This document shows positions 40,570 through 49,346 of a DNA stretch of 64,000 bases, one piece after another; position 1 is the stretch's first letter; every line of letters starts with the position of its first letter. This DNA comes from Anaerolineales bacterium UBA5797 (GTDB taxonomy: Bacteria; Chloroflexota; Anaerolineae; Anaerolineales; Villigracilaceae), in assembly GCA_002418205.1 (NCBI GenBank), contig DIDP01000061.1:80017-144016 (forward strand), in the 5' to 3' direction. The notes under the pieces were generated by a model that made no database searches, was not told the origin of the DNA, and saw only the letters and a program-made list of their open reading frames with translations. The translations under genes were made by a program, and so were the position numbers.

Positions 40570-42243
40570 ATGAGCTCATCGCGCTTTCGCGGACGTTACT
40601 TTCGGATTCTGTATTTTTTTGCGGGGGTGATCGCACGTTTCATTCTCTGGGAACTCATCATTGCAAGGCTGGGCTTTCGCAAATGGACCCGCCGCACACG
40701 CGCCGAACGCTTCCGGCGTGAGGCGGTCCGCTTCCGCGCCCTGGCGCTTCACATGGGCGGCGTGATGATCAAAGTGGGGCAGTTCCTGTCTTCACGGCTG
40801 GATGTGCTTCCGCCCGAAGTCACCGATGAACTTGCGAATTTGCAGGACGAAGTTCCGGCGGAACCGTATGAGGCGATCCGTGATCTGGCTGAGAGGGAAT
40901 TGGGCGGATCGCTCGAGGAAAAACTCGAGTGGTTCGACGCGAGTCCGCTTGCAGCCGCCTCTCTGGGGCAGGTCCACCGCGCCAGGCTGCGAGTCGAGGA
41001 TGAAGCGGACGGGTTCCGAAATGTCGTCGTCAAGGTCCAGCGTCCGGATATCGAGTTGATCGTGGAGGTGGATCTGTCCGCGCTCGCGCGCGTGGGGAAC
41101 TGGTTGATGAAGTATCGTCCCGTGCGCGAACATGCGGATGTCCCTGCGCTGCTGCGCGAGTTTTCAGGGACGGTGCGTGAGGAGATTGATTATCTGCATG
41201 AAGCGGATAACGCCGAAAGGTTTTTCGAGAATTTCAAGGACGATCCCGATGTGCACGTGCCGCGCGTGGTGCGCAGTTTGACGACCCTGCGCGTGTTGAC
41301 TCTCGAGGATGTGTATGCCATCAAGATCACGGATTATGAAGAGATCACAAAGGCGGGCATCGAGCGCGGTGAAGTGGCGAATAAATTGTTGGATACGTAT
41401 CTCAAGCAGATCTTCGAAGATGGCTTTGTCCATGCCGACCCTCACCCGGGGAATCTGTTCGTGACTCCGCTCGAGAGTAATGGCGGATCGCCGCGCCGCT
41501 GGCAATTGACCTTTGTGGATTTCGGCATGACGGCTCGGGTGCCCGAAAATATCCGCGATGCCTTGCGCGAAATGCTGATCGGTGTGGGCACAAAGGATGC
41601 GTCACGCGTGGTGAGATCTTATCAGCAATTGGGCATGCTCCTGCCGGGCGCGGATTTGAAATTGATCGAGCAAGCCGAAGCGCAGGTGTTCGACCGCTTC
41701 TGGGGCATGTCCATGAGCGAGTTGCGCAAGACCAATCCCGACGAGATCAGGAAGTTTGCGCATCAATACCGCGATCTGATCTTCAGCATGCCGTTCCAGG
41801 TCCCGAACAATCTCATCATGCTGGCGCGGACGGTCGCGATCCTATCCGGGATGTGTACCGGGCTCGACCCGAATTTCAATCTATGGAATCAGCTCTCACC
41901 CTATGCGCGCAAACTGGTCGAGCAGGAAGCCACGAAGGGACTTGGCGACTGGCTGGAAGAACTTGGCGGTATGCTGCAGAACCTGATTGCGCTGCCATCA
42001 CAAGCCAGCCGCGTTCTGGCACAGACCGAAAGCGGCGGGTTGCTGGTGCAATCTCCACAGGTCAGCCGCGACATCCGTTCCCTGACGCGTTCCGTGGACC
42101 GGCTGACGGGCGGCGTTATTTTTCTTGGTCTGTTGTTGGGTGGGGTTTTGTTTTACAACGCGGGGAATGTTCTTTATGCGGAGGTCATGCTGGCTGGGGC
42201 GTTCGCCGCGCTGATCTGGGTTTTGTTTTCGCGCAAAGATTGA
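40570..42243 (+). CDS. ABC1/AarF/UbiB-family atypical kinase
   Basis: A 557-residue protein of the UbiB/ADCK group, known for roles in ubiquinone or lipid metabolism. Kinase-like motifs are GQFLSSRLDVLPPEV (KxGQ region), AAASLGQVHRA (Ala-rich loop), VVVKVQRPDI (Lys), EEIDYLHEADNAERF, FVHADPHPGN (catalytic loop) and VDFGMTA (DFG-like). The C terminus has two membrane helices (about 510-557). The ATG at 40570 has a weak CAGGGA site; TATAAT at 40540-40545 lies just upstream. No quinone gene is adjacent, although a UbiA-family prenyltransferase is 2 kb away. Confidence 0.95.
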   Translation: MSSSRFRGRYFRILYFFAGVIARFILWELIIARLGFRKWTRRTRAERFRREAVRFRALALHMGGVMIKVGQFLSSRLDVLPPEVTDELANLQDEVPAEPYEAIRDLAERELGGSLEEKLEWFDASPLAAASLGQVHRARLRVEDEADGFRNVVVKVQRPDIELIVEVDLSALARVGNWLMKYRPVREHADVPALLREFSGTVREEIDYLHEADNAERFFENFKDDPDVHVPRVVRSLTTLRVLTLEDVYAIKITDYEEITKAGIERGEVANKLLDTYLKQIFEDGFVHADPHPGNLFVTPLESNGGSPRRWQLTFVDFGMTARVPENIRDALREMLIGVGTKDASRVVRSYQQLGMLLPGADLKLIEQAEAQVFDRFWGMSMSELRKTNPDEIRKFAHQYRDLIFSMPFQVPNNLIMLARTVAILSGMCTGLDPNFNLWNQLSPYARKLVEQEATKGLGDWLEELGGMLQNLIALPSQASRVLAQTESGGLLVQSPQVSRDIRSLTRSVDRLTGGVIFLGLLLGGVLFYNAGNVLYAEVMLAGAFAALIWVLFSRKD

Positions 42244-42246
42244 TCT

Positions 42247-42732
42247 TCACTTTTCCATGACATCCTTGATGTTCTTAATGGATGTCTTCAATTCATCCCA
42301 TTCTTCAGACCCAAGAGTCTGATTCATCAAGTCGGTCATGATGTCCCGGATCTTCATCAGAGACGGTGGTCCATACTTTTCAATTACGCCATTGGTCCAC
42401 GGGAAAAACCACAGATGGAAATGGATTGAGCTTTCCTCCTGAACTATGGTCAGGCACTCGGTTTGTGTAATCTCTTTGATTGCATGATGAGTTGATCTGA
42501 AGAGAGAAATAAAATCTTCGTATTCTTCATCGACCATCTCAGAAATCGACCGAATATGCCGGAGCGAAGCAATTACCAGAAAACCAGGAAGAGGGACAAG
42601 AGGATCCTGATGCACGCAGAAATATTGTGTCATTTGCATGAAGCCACCTGGAACATCCATTGACCGATCAGCAATGGCACACCCCATGCAGTTGATATCC
42701 CACTCGTTTCCAAAGAAATCTATTGTTTTCAC
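42247..42732 (-). CDS. HIT-like nucleotide-binding protein
   Basis: A soluble protein of about 161 residues. It has CMGCAIADRS near the N terminus (the CxFCxI-like start of HIT hydrolases), FLVIASLRHIRSISEM and the HIT triad region IHFHLWFFPW, in which the third His of HxHxH is replaced by Trp. HIT proteins act on dinucleoside polyphosphates or nucleotidyl conjugates. The frame is open to 42828 but that part overlaps a terminator hairpin, so the GTG at 42732 is the more likely start; ATG 42687 is also possible. Codon usage is AT-richer than neighbours. Confidence 0.7.
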   Translation of the reverse strand: MKTIDFFGNEWDINCMGCAIADRSMDVPGGFMQMTQYFCVHQDPLVPLPGFLVIASLRHIRSISEMVDEEYEDFISLFRSTHHAIKEITQTECLTIVQEESSIHFHLWFFPWTNGVIEKYGPPSLMKIRDIMTDLMNQTLGSEEWDELKTSIKNIKDVMEK

Positions 42733-42782
42733 GATTTGTTCATTGGTCTTGTATCTCGCAGAAATTGCATTCAAATAAAATA

Positions 42783-42818
42783 GAGACAACAGGACAGCCC
42801 CTCCTGTCCTGTTGTCTC
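42783..42818 (-). terminator. Rho-independent terminator after the 42841 gene
   Basis: GAGACAACAGGACAG (42783-42797) and its complement (42804-42818) enclose CCCCTC; the minus strand continues TCTATTTTATTTG. Confidence 0.8.
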
Positions 42819-42840
42819 CCGGTTTCAAAACGCCAAAATC

Positions 42841-43059
42841 TCAGGCTTTCTCGTCCATCTTTTGGATTGCGTGGTCGAGCATGCTGCGCCAGGCGAGCAG
42901 CATCTCGCGGCGCGCAGCCCGGTGATGTTCCACGAAACCTTCCGGCAGCAATCCCTCGACGGACTTCCTGAATTCCTCGCGCGCCTTTTTGTAATGTTCG
43001 CGCGTCTCTTCAGGGATGTGCTCTTTCCACTTCTTTTCTCGTTCGGATTTTTCTGTCAT
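42841..43059 (-). CDS. Small charged hypothetical protein, 72 aa
   Basis: A 72-residue, highly charged, predicted helical protein: REKKWKEHIPEETREHYKKA, then REEFRKSVEGLLP and a C-terminal REMLLAWRSMLDHAIQKMD. No family recognised. The ATG at 43059 follows AAGGAGTG, and its own terminator lies downstream, supporting a real single gene. Confidence 0.65.
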   Translation of the reverse strand: MTEKSEREKKWKEHIPEETREHYKKAREEFRKSVEGLLPEGFVEHHRAARREMLLAWRSMLDHAIQKMDEKA

Positions 43060-43135
43060 GTGTCACTCCTTCGTGCGTTTTAATTATAGCACTTTCGGAG
43101 TACAATCGTTCTACTTTAACTGACGAGGATCATGA

Positions 43136-44122
43136 ATGCAAAGCACTACAATGAACGCAATCGAAGTCTCACATCTCAGACGGACCTTTTCATCGCAAAT
43201 TGGAGTCATCAAGCGCACGGCCAAGGAAGTGGTCGCCGTGGACGATGTCTCGTTCAGGATCGAAGAGGGTGAACTGTTCGGACTCCTGGGACCGAACGGC
43301 GCGGGCAAAACGACCACGGTCAAGATGTTGACCACGCTTCTCATCCCAACGGGTGGGTCTGCCTCCGTTAAAGGGTTTGACGTGGTCGCCTGGGCAGATG
43401 AGGTCCGCAAACGGATCGGGTTCATCTTCGGCGGTGAACGCGGCTTGTACTGGCGTCTCTCCGGCATCGACAACCTGCGTTATTTTGCCAGCCTGTACGG
43501 CATCGACCCGGACGTCACCAAAAAACGGATTCCCTTCCTGCTCGATATGGTCGGCTTGAACGGTCGCGGCGATGAAAAAGTGCAGGGGTATTCGCGCGGC
43601 ATGAAACAGCGTTTGCATGTTGCGCGCACGTTATTGCACGAGCCGGATGTGCTCTTCCTCGACGAACCGACCCTCGGCCTTGACCCGGTCGGCGCGCGCG
43701 AATTCCGGCAGGTGATCCTCAACCTGCAATCCGAGAAGAAGACGATCCTTTTGACCACGCACTACATGTTCGAAGCCGATGCATTGTGCGACCGCATCGC
43801 CATCATCAACCACGGAAGCATCATCGCCATCGATACCCCCGGCGGATTGAAAACCCACGTCCGCGATTTGAATGTGGTCGAGGTGGAGACCTTTGGCATA
43901 CCCGATGGGATCGTTGAGAAATTGCGCGCCCTCCCGTTCGCCGATTCGCTCTCTGTCGAGGATCAGGGACAAAAACAAATGTTGCTGATTCAGACGTCCC
44001 GTGGGGCGGAGGCGGTGCCGGATGTCATGTCCGCGTTGGAAGGCTTGAAGGTTGGGCGCGTCATCGTCCGCGAGCCGACGCTGGAGGATGCCTATGTCCG
44101 TCTGGTGGGAGGCAAGGCGTGA
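43136..44122 (+). CDS. ABC-2-type exporter, ATPase subunit
   Basis: A 328-residue ATPase of the CcmA/DrrA type. Walker A is GPNGAGKTT, the Q-loop IGFIFGGERGLYWRL, the signature YSRGMKQRLHVARTLLH and Walker B VLFLDEPTLGLDP. The C-terminal 100 residues carry the DrrA-like extension. It forms an exporter with the two permeases encoded next. The ATG at 43136 follows a GAGGA site. The transported substrate (drug, lipid or peptide) is not evident. Confidence 0.95.
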   Translation: MQSTTMNAIEVSHLRRTFSSQIGVIKRTAKEVVAVDDVSFRIEEGELFGLLGPNGAGKTTTVKMLTTLLIPTGGSASVKGFDVVAWADEVRKRIGFIFGGERGLYWRLSGIDNLRYFASLYGIDPDVTKKRIPFLLDMVGLNGRGDEKVQGYSRGMKQRLHVARTLLHEPDVLFLDEPTLGLDPVGAREFRQVILNLQSEKKTILLTTHYMFEADALCDRIAIINHGSIIAIDTPGGLKTHVRDLNVVEVETFGIPDGIVEKLRALPFADSLSVEDQGQKQMLLIQTSRGAEAVPDVMSALEGLKVGRVIVREPTLEDAYVRLVGGKA

Positions 44123-44916
44123 ACCTTCGCACACTGGTGAAATACTGGCGGACGATCCTGATCGTGGCGGAGATGAATATCCGCCAGCAGTTGATGGATG
44201 GCTTCATCGTTTTTACCGTCCTTTTTCAGCCGATCATCATCGCCCTGCTGGGTCTGTTCATGCTCAAGGATAAAGGCGCGGACGCGGCGATGTTCGTCGT
44301 GGTTGGCAGCGGACTCACAGGGTTGTGGTCGAGCCTGCTGTTCATCTCCGGCGGGAGTATTAACTTCGAGCGCTGGACCGGCACGCTCGAACCGCTGGTG
44401 GCTGTGCCGACTCCGTTCGAGGTGATCGTGTTTGGAAAGAATCTGGGGAACGTGGTGCAGTCCCTGGTCTCGATGGTCGTGGGATATTTCATCGCTGCGC
44501 TGGCGTTTGGCTATAAACTTGAGATCCAGCAGCCATTGCTTTTCGCCGTATCCATCCTGCTGGCGATCATTGCGTTCATCAGTTTTGGTCTCGTCATTGC
44601 GCCGGTCTTTGTGATGAACCCGAATGTCCGTGCCTGGCAGAATGCGATGGAGTTCCCCGTTTACATCCTGTGCGGATTCCTCTTCCCGGTCCTGCTCCTG
44701 CCCGCCTGGACGAATCCGGTCTCGTGGCTGTTGCCGCCATACTGGGCGGCTGTCGCCCTGCACGGGACCTCGACCGAGGGCGCCTCGTTGAATCAGATCC
44801 TCTTTGCCTGGGGCATGCTGTTGCTGTTCTCGGTGATGGATTTGTTCATCGCTTCGCGCCTGTTCAAACTCATGCTCTACAAAGCCCGCGCCGACGCCAC
44901 GCTGGGAATGGAATGA
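44119..44916 (+). CDS. ABC-2-type transporter permease 1
   Basis: A 265-residue membrane protein with six predicted helices of the ABC-2 fold. The cytoplasmic N terminus precedes FIVFTVLFQPIIIALLGLF; helices 5-6 include FPVYILCGFLFPVLLLPAW, the conserved ABC-2 segment. The GTG start overlaps the ATPase stop (GTGA), so translation is coupled. Together with the next gene it forms a heterodimeric pore. Confidence 0.92.
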   Translation: MNLRTLVKYWRTILIVAEMNIRQQLMDGFIVFTVLFQPIIIALLGLFMLKDKGADAAMFVVVGSGLTGLWSSLLFISGGSINFERWTGTLEPLVAVPTPFEVIVFGKNLGNVVQSLVSMVVGYFIAALAFGYKLEIQQPLLFAVSILLAIIAFISFGLVIAPVFVMNPNVRAWQNAMEFPVYILCGFLFPVLLLPAWTNPVSWLLPPYWAAVALHGTSTEGASLNQILFAWGMLLLFSVMDLFIASRLFKLMLYKARADATLGME

Positions 44917-44920
44917 ACGA

Positions 44921-45721
44921 ATGAAAACCCTTACCAATAACCTCCGCCTCTTCTGGCAGGGCGCGCTCTTATCCTATGTTGCCCTGTTCCACTGGATGCG
45001 TCCGATCCAATACATGGCTTCCAAGATCCTGATGCCGCTGGCGCAGATGTTCTTCTTCGTTTATCTTGGCACTTTTGCGACCAGCGCCGATAACCGGACA
45101 TTCTATATCGTCGGCAATGCCCTCCAAATCGCGGCGGTCAGCGGCATCTACGGCATGACCATGAGCATCGGCGGTGACCGCGATAATGGCACGCTTGGTT
45201 ACATCTTCGGTACGCCTGCCAACCGCCTGGTGGTCTTTATGGGACGCGCCTTCATGAACATCATGGATGGCGCCCTCGGCGTTGTGATCGCCTTTACCTG
45301 GGGTGTTGTGTTGATGGGACTCGACCTCTCCAACACCAGCATCCCCGCGCTGGCGTTAACGATCCTCATCACCACCATCAGCACCTGCGGACTTGGTTTG
45401 TTGATGGGCTGTCTCGCGCTCATCACGGTCAATGTGATGTTCGTGAACAACTTTGTTTACTTTATGTTGTTGATCTTTTCCGGCGCGAACATTCCGATTG
45501 CGCAACTCCCGGCATGGATACAAGCCATCTCTTATGTGCTGCCATTGACGCGGGGGATCGCCGCGGCGCGCCTGCTCGTTGGCGGCGCGGGCTTGCTTGA
45601 AGTCACTCCGCTTCTTTTGGGCGAACTCGCTGTGGGGTTTGTGTACTTCCTCGTGGGGTATATCCTGTTTACGGTGTTCGAGGTGGTTGCCAAACGCCGC
45701 GGGACGCTTGATGTCTTTTAG
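44921..45721 (+). CDS. ABC-2-type transporter permease 2
   Basis: A 266-residue ABC-2 permease with six helices. The first helix begins after FHWMRPIQYMASKILMPLAQ; LIFSGANIPIAQLPAWIQAI is the conserved late-helix segment. It starts five bases after permease 1. The sequence RDNGTLGYIFGTPANRLVVF is similar to the ABC-2 cytoplasmic loop. A strong terminator ends this three-gene operon. Confidence 0.92.
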   Translation: MKTLTNNLRLFWQGALLSYVALFHWMRPIQYMASKILMPLAQMFFFVYLGTFATSADNRTFYIVGNALQIAAVSGIYGMTMSIGGDRDNGTLGYIFGTPANRLVVFMGRAFMNIMDGALGVVIAFTWGVVLMGLDLSNTSIPALALTILITTISTCGLGLLMGCLALITVNVMFVNNFVYFMLLIFSGANIPIAQLPAWIQAISYVLPLTRGIAAARLLVGGAGLLEVTPLLLGELAVGFVYFLVGYILFTVFEVVAKRRGTLDVF

Positions 45722-45733
45722 AGAATACCGAAC

Positions 45734-45767
45734 AAAAAATCCCTTCTCGAACAGGAAGGGATTTTTT
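45734..45767. terminator. Bidirectional terminator after the ABC-2 operon
   Basis: AAAAAATCCCTTC and GAAGGGATTTTTT enclose eight bases; serves both the exporter operon and the convergent lipoprotein gene. Confidence 0.9.
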
Positions 45768-45778
45768 GTTATTTACAC

Positions 45779-46486
45779 TTATGGGGTTGTTGCCGTTGGG
45801 GATTCGGTTGTTGCTGTTGGGGGCACGCTGGTATTCGTCGCTGGGGCAGTCGTGCTGGTGGGAGCGGAGCCGCTTACAATGATGATCACATAGACTTCAT
45901 TGCCGAAATATGTCCCATCGGCGGTGGACATGCGCCAATTGCTCTGGTAGGTACCGGCTGTAGCTGGCGCGGTCATCGGGACGGAAATATCGTATTGCGC
46001 TCCGGATGCAACCGAGGACGATAACGTTATGGTGGAACCTCCCAAGGCGTTCCCGCCGGTAAACGCAAATTTGAATCCGGCTTCCCAGGCGCACGATCCT
46101 GAATTGAGCACCTTCCATGTTTTGGTAAATGTCTGTCCCGGCGTCATCTGGGTGTTATCCGGAATGGTCACATCGCTCACAAAGGTGAGTCCGTAACAGG
46201 ATGTGGTGGTTGAAGAGGACGAGGTCGGATTCGAGACGACCGGCTGTGTATTGGCGCTGGTCGCGAACGGCGCGAAGGTCGGTGAAGCTGTCAGCGTGGG
46301 CAGCGGTGTTTTGGTCGGCGCGGCAAGCGCGGTCTGAGTCAGAACCGCGGCGAACGTCTCCACTGCCTGCGTCTGCACCTCCTCCGGACTCAATGTCGGT
46401 GTCGCGTCAGCATCGTTTCCTCCACATGCAGAAAGCAATACAGCACTGATCAAGATGAGTGTTGTCATTAAGCGAGTTTTAATCAT
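45779..46486 (-). CDS. NBR1-Ig-like domain lipoprotein
   Basis: A 235-residue exported lipoprotein. The signal MIKTRLMTTLILISAVLL ends in lipobox LSAC (Cys21). A Thr/Pro/Ala-rich linker (about 30-95) follows, then an NBR1-Ig-like domain (about 97-205) with PGQTFTKTWKVLNSGSCAWE and GTYQSNWRMSTADGTYFG. The C terminus is again Thr/Pro-rich. NBR1-Ig domains are widespread in Anaerolineae surface proteins and probably mediate protein interactions; no enzymatic role is indicated. Confidence 0.9.
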   Translation of the reverse strand: MIKTRLMTTLILISAVLLSACGGNDADATPTLSPEEVQTQAVETFAAVLTQTALAAPTKTPLPTLTASPTFAPFATSANTQPVVSNPTSSSSTTTSCYGLTFVSDVTIPDNTQMTPGQTFTKTWKVLNSGSCAWEAGFKFAFTGGNALGGSTITLSSSVASGAQYDISVPMTAPATAGTYQSNWRMSTADGTYFGNEVYVIIIVSGSAPTSTTAPATNTSVPPTATTESPTATTP

Positions 46487-46584
46487 TATTCTCCTTTCGT
46501 AAGAGCCGCAATTGTACTTGGCTTTCGCACAACGTTTAACGGACGAATACCCTACAATGTTCCTATTCCGCCCTGTGCCGGCGG

Positions 46585-46590
46585 TATAAT
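46585..46590 (+). promoter_or_regulatory. -10 box of the cysteine desulfurase gene
   Basis: TATAAT eight bases before the ATG at 46599. No clear -35 is seen, but the short distance suggests a leaderless mRNA, as at 10732 and 19987. Confidence 0.45.
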
Positions 46591-46598
46591 TCTAAGCC

Positions 46599-47750
46599 AT
46601 GATTTATCTGGACTATTCTGCGACTACGCCTGTGGACCCGCGCGTCATGGACGCAATGGCTCCCTACTTTTCCGCTTCCTTCGGGAACCCTTCGTCTGTC
46701 CACCGTTACGGACAGCAGGCCGAAGCTGCGGTCGATTCCGCGCGTGAGACGGTTGCCTCCGTTTTGAACTGCCGACCGGATGAGATCATCTTCACGTCCT
46801 GCGGTTCCGAATCGGATAATCTCGCGATCCGCGGCGCGGTGTATGCCATGCGCGAGAAGACCGGCGCAAAATGGATTCTGGCATCGCGCGCAGAGCATCC
46901 CGCCGTGACGAAGACTCTGCAGCATCTCGAAAAATACGAAGGTTTCCCGATCGAATGGCTGGACGTGAACCTGCAAGGCATGGTCACGCCGGAGGCTGTT
47001 TCAAAAGCGATCTGTGGAGATACGGCGATCGTTTCGGTGATGTATGCCAACAACGAGATCGGCACGATCAATCCCATACGGGAAATTGCCGAGATTTGCC
47101 GCGCGAATCACATCCTGTTCCATACCGATGCGGTGCAAGCCGCGGCGTATCTGCCGGTGGACGTGAACGAACTCGGCGTGGATATGATGTCGCTCGGCGC
47201 GCATAAATTCTACGGACCGAAAGGCGTGGGCGCGCTGTACGTCCGTAAGGGGACGCCGCTCATTCCACAGTTGACCGGCGGCGGGCAGGAATTCGGTTTC
47301 CGCGCCGGAACCCAGAACGTGCCCTACATCGTTGGTTTTGCAGAAGCCTTGCGATTGACCCATGAAGAGTGCGAGAACCGTGTGGCTCACGTCAAGCCGC
47401 TGCGCGACTGGATCATTGGGTCGGTCTTAGAATCGATCCCCGATTCGCGTCTGACAGGCGACATGGAATCCCGTTTGCCTCAACATGCCAGTTTTGCCTT
47501 CAAGGGCGTGGATGGTAACTTATTGCTCACATTGCTCGATGCTGCGGGCTTTGCCTGTTCCTCCGGCTCCGCTTGCAAGACGGGGAATCCCGAGCCCAGC
47601 GAAGTAATGAACGCCATCGGTCTTTCTCGCGAGTGGGGGCTTGGGTCATTGAGAGTGACATTGGGCGTTCACACCACACCTGCTGAAGTAGATTCGTTTA
47701 TAGGTGTTTTGCCCGGGTTGGTCGAAAAAGTGCGTGGGTTGGGAAAATAG
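46599..47750 (+). CDS. Cysteine desulfurase (NifS/IscS family)
   Basis: A 383-residue PLP enzyme that takes sulfur from cysteine and forms an enzyme persulfide. MIYLDYSATTPVDPRVMDAM is the typical start. The PLP Lys lies in SLGAHKFYGPKGVGALY (about 203), and the mobile catalytic Cys loop is FACSSGSACKTGNPEPSEVM. The group with this loop supplies Fe-S assembly and tRNA thiolation. The tRNA 2-thiouridylase mnmA is 3 kb downstream on the same strand, separated by two sulfatase-like genes, so sulfur transfer to MnmA is a reasonable role. Confidence 0.95.
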   Translation: MIYLDYSATTPVDPRVMDAMAPYFSASFGNPSSVHRYGQQAEAAVDSARETVASVLNCRPDEIIFTSCGSESDNLAIRGAVYAMREKTGAKWILASRAEHPAVTKTLQHLEKYEGFPIEWLDVNLQGMVTPEAVSKAICGDTAIVSVMYANNEIGTINPIREIAEICRANHILFHTDAVQAAAYLPVDVNELGVDMMSLGAHKFYGPKGVGALYVRKGTPLIPQLTGGGQEFGFRAGTQNVPYIVGFAEALRLTHEECENRVAHVKPLRDWIIGSVLESIPDSRLTGDMESRLPQHASFAFKGVDGNLLLTLLDAAGFACSSGSACKTGNPEPSEVMNAIGLSREWGLGSLRVTLGVHTTPAEVDSFIGVLPGLVEKVRGLGK

Positions 47751-47759
47751 GATCTGCTT

Positions 47760-49325
47760 GTGAAGCGTGCCATTGTTTGTCATCCGTTCATTTTTGCAAT
47801 CTATTCGGTTCTAGGTGTATATTCGCAAAATTCTGTCCAAGTTCCGGTTCAGTGGGTTGTACGCCCATTAGTTGTACTTTTGTTTTTGGTCGCTTTGTTG
47901 TATTTTGCATTGCGGAGAAAAAATGGAGACCCACAATATACTGGTCTAATCATTTCCCTTGGTATATTTTGGTTCTTTTTTGGACATTTTCACCGTGCGC
48001 TTTTCGAAAAATCGCCATTTTGGGGCACAACCCTGGGCATCCTTCTGGCTTTCTCAATTTGGACAATCCCAATTGCCTTCTTGGTTAGCAAGTGGACATG
48101 GGGTCAAATAAGTAACCGCGGATTGGTTACAAATATTATGAATTTCTCGGCAGTGATTGTTGTCTTACTGCCTGCATATGCAACGGGGAATACATTAATC
48201 CAAGCTATTAAGCAAACACGCTCATATGAAAATTTGAGAATACCTGTGGTTCTCGAGCAGAAAGACAAACAGCCGGACATATATCTTATAATTCTTGATG
48301 CCTATGGACGGGATGATTTTCTGCGGGATGTATATGGTTTCGACAATAGTGACTTTATTGGATATTTGAAGCAAAAGGGATTTTATGTTGCCGATTCTGG
48401 GACAGCGAATTACCCGCAGACTTTGCTATCCCTTTCTGCCCTCCTGAACATGGAATATCTCGATGAGCTTACAATAGATTTTCGAAATACCGATGCCCGT
48501 GGGCCAGTTGTTAATCTGGTTCAACATAGCAACGTGAGACGATCTCTGAAGAATATTGGATACGATTTCGTTGCTTTGCCGAGTGCAACGCTGTCCACTC
48601 AGATGCGAGATGCAGATCTCTATGTGGCTTTAACCGCCGGTGATCTAAATGAATTTGAAGGACTTTTACTATCTTCTACGGTTATCAACCTGTTGATCGA
48701 TGCCTGGGATATGAGTGTTCCAGTACCAAGTTACGATCTTCACAGACGATATATATTGTTCTCGCTCGAAAAGCTTGAGACCATGCCGACGGTAAAAGGA
48801 CCAAAATTTGTATTTTCCCATATTATGGCACCCCATCCTCCTTTCGTTTTGGATGGACAGGGGGATCCGATTCAACCTCAACGTCCATTTAATACAGGTG
48901 ACGCTTCCGGGTTTATGGGTACATCAGAGGAATATATCTCAGGCTATACTGGTGAAATCCATTATTTGAATAATCGCTTGATTAAGGTTATTGATATCAT
49001 ACTTGATGAATCATCTCCTCCGCCTATCATCATAATTCAAGGTGACCATGGACCAGGAAATTATTTCAACATGATTGAACCCGTGAACTCTTGCCTAAAG
49101 GAACGGTATTCGATACTGAGCGCCTACTATTTCCCGGATAAAAACTATGAGGAATTGTATCCTACAATAACCCCGGTGAATTCCTTTCGTGAAGTGTTCA
49201 ACCAATATTTTGGAGCTGATTTAAAATTGCTGGAGGATAGAAATTATTATGCCACTTGGCTGGAACCTTATATATTTAGCGATGTAAGCGATCAAGTGCA
49301 GTCTTGTTATATAAGTTCCGAATAA
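47760..49325 (+). CDS. Membrane-anchored sulfatase/phosphotransferase-superfamily protein, paralog 1
   Basis: A 521-residue protein with five N-terminal membrane helices (about 8-155) and a C-terminal alkaline-phosphatase/sulfatase-like domain (about 170-500). Catalytic-type motifs are PDIYLIILDAYGRDDFL, then KFVFSHIMAPHPPFVLD and IIIIQGDHGPGNYFN, which correspond to metal-binding segments of LtaS/EptA-like enzymes. The usual nucleophile Thr is not obvious. The GTG start at 47760 is nine bases after the desulfurase stop. The coding sequence is noticeably AT-rich compared with its neighbours and its own paralog. Substrate unknown; a cell-envelope polymer or lipid is an inference. Confidence 0.8.
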   Translation: MKRAIVCHPFIFAIYSVLGVYSQNSVQVPVQWVVRPLVVLLFLVALLYFALRRKNGDPQYTGLIISLGIFWFFFGHFHRALFEKSPFWGTTLGILLAFSIWTIPIAFLVSKWTWGQISNRGLVTNIMNFSAVIVVLLPAYATGNTLIQAIKQTRSYENLRIPVVLEQKDKQPDIYLIILDAYGRDDFLRDVYGFDNSDFIGYLKQKGFYVADSGTANYPQTLLSLSALLNMEYLDELTIDFRNTDARGPVVNLVQHSNVRRSLKNIGYDFVALPSATLSTQMRDADLYVALTAGDLNEFEGLLLSSTVINLLIDAWDMSVPVPSYDLHRRYILFSLEKLETMPTVKGPKFVFSHIMAPHPPFVLDGQGDPIQPQRPFNTGDASGFMGTSEEYISGYTGEIHYLNNRLIKVIDIILDESSPPPIIIIQGDHGPGNYFNMIEPVNSCLKERYSILSAYYFPDKNYEELYPTITPVNSFREVFNQYFGADLKLLEDRNYYATWLEPYIFSDVSDQVQSCYISSE

Positions 49326-49346
49326 GATTTAGTTCTCATTAATATT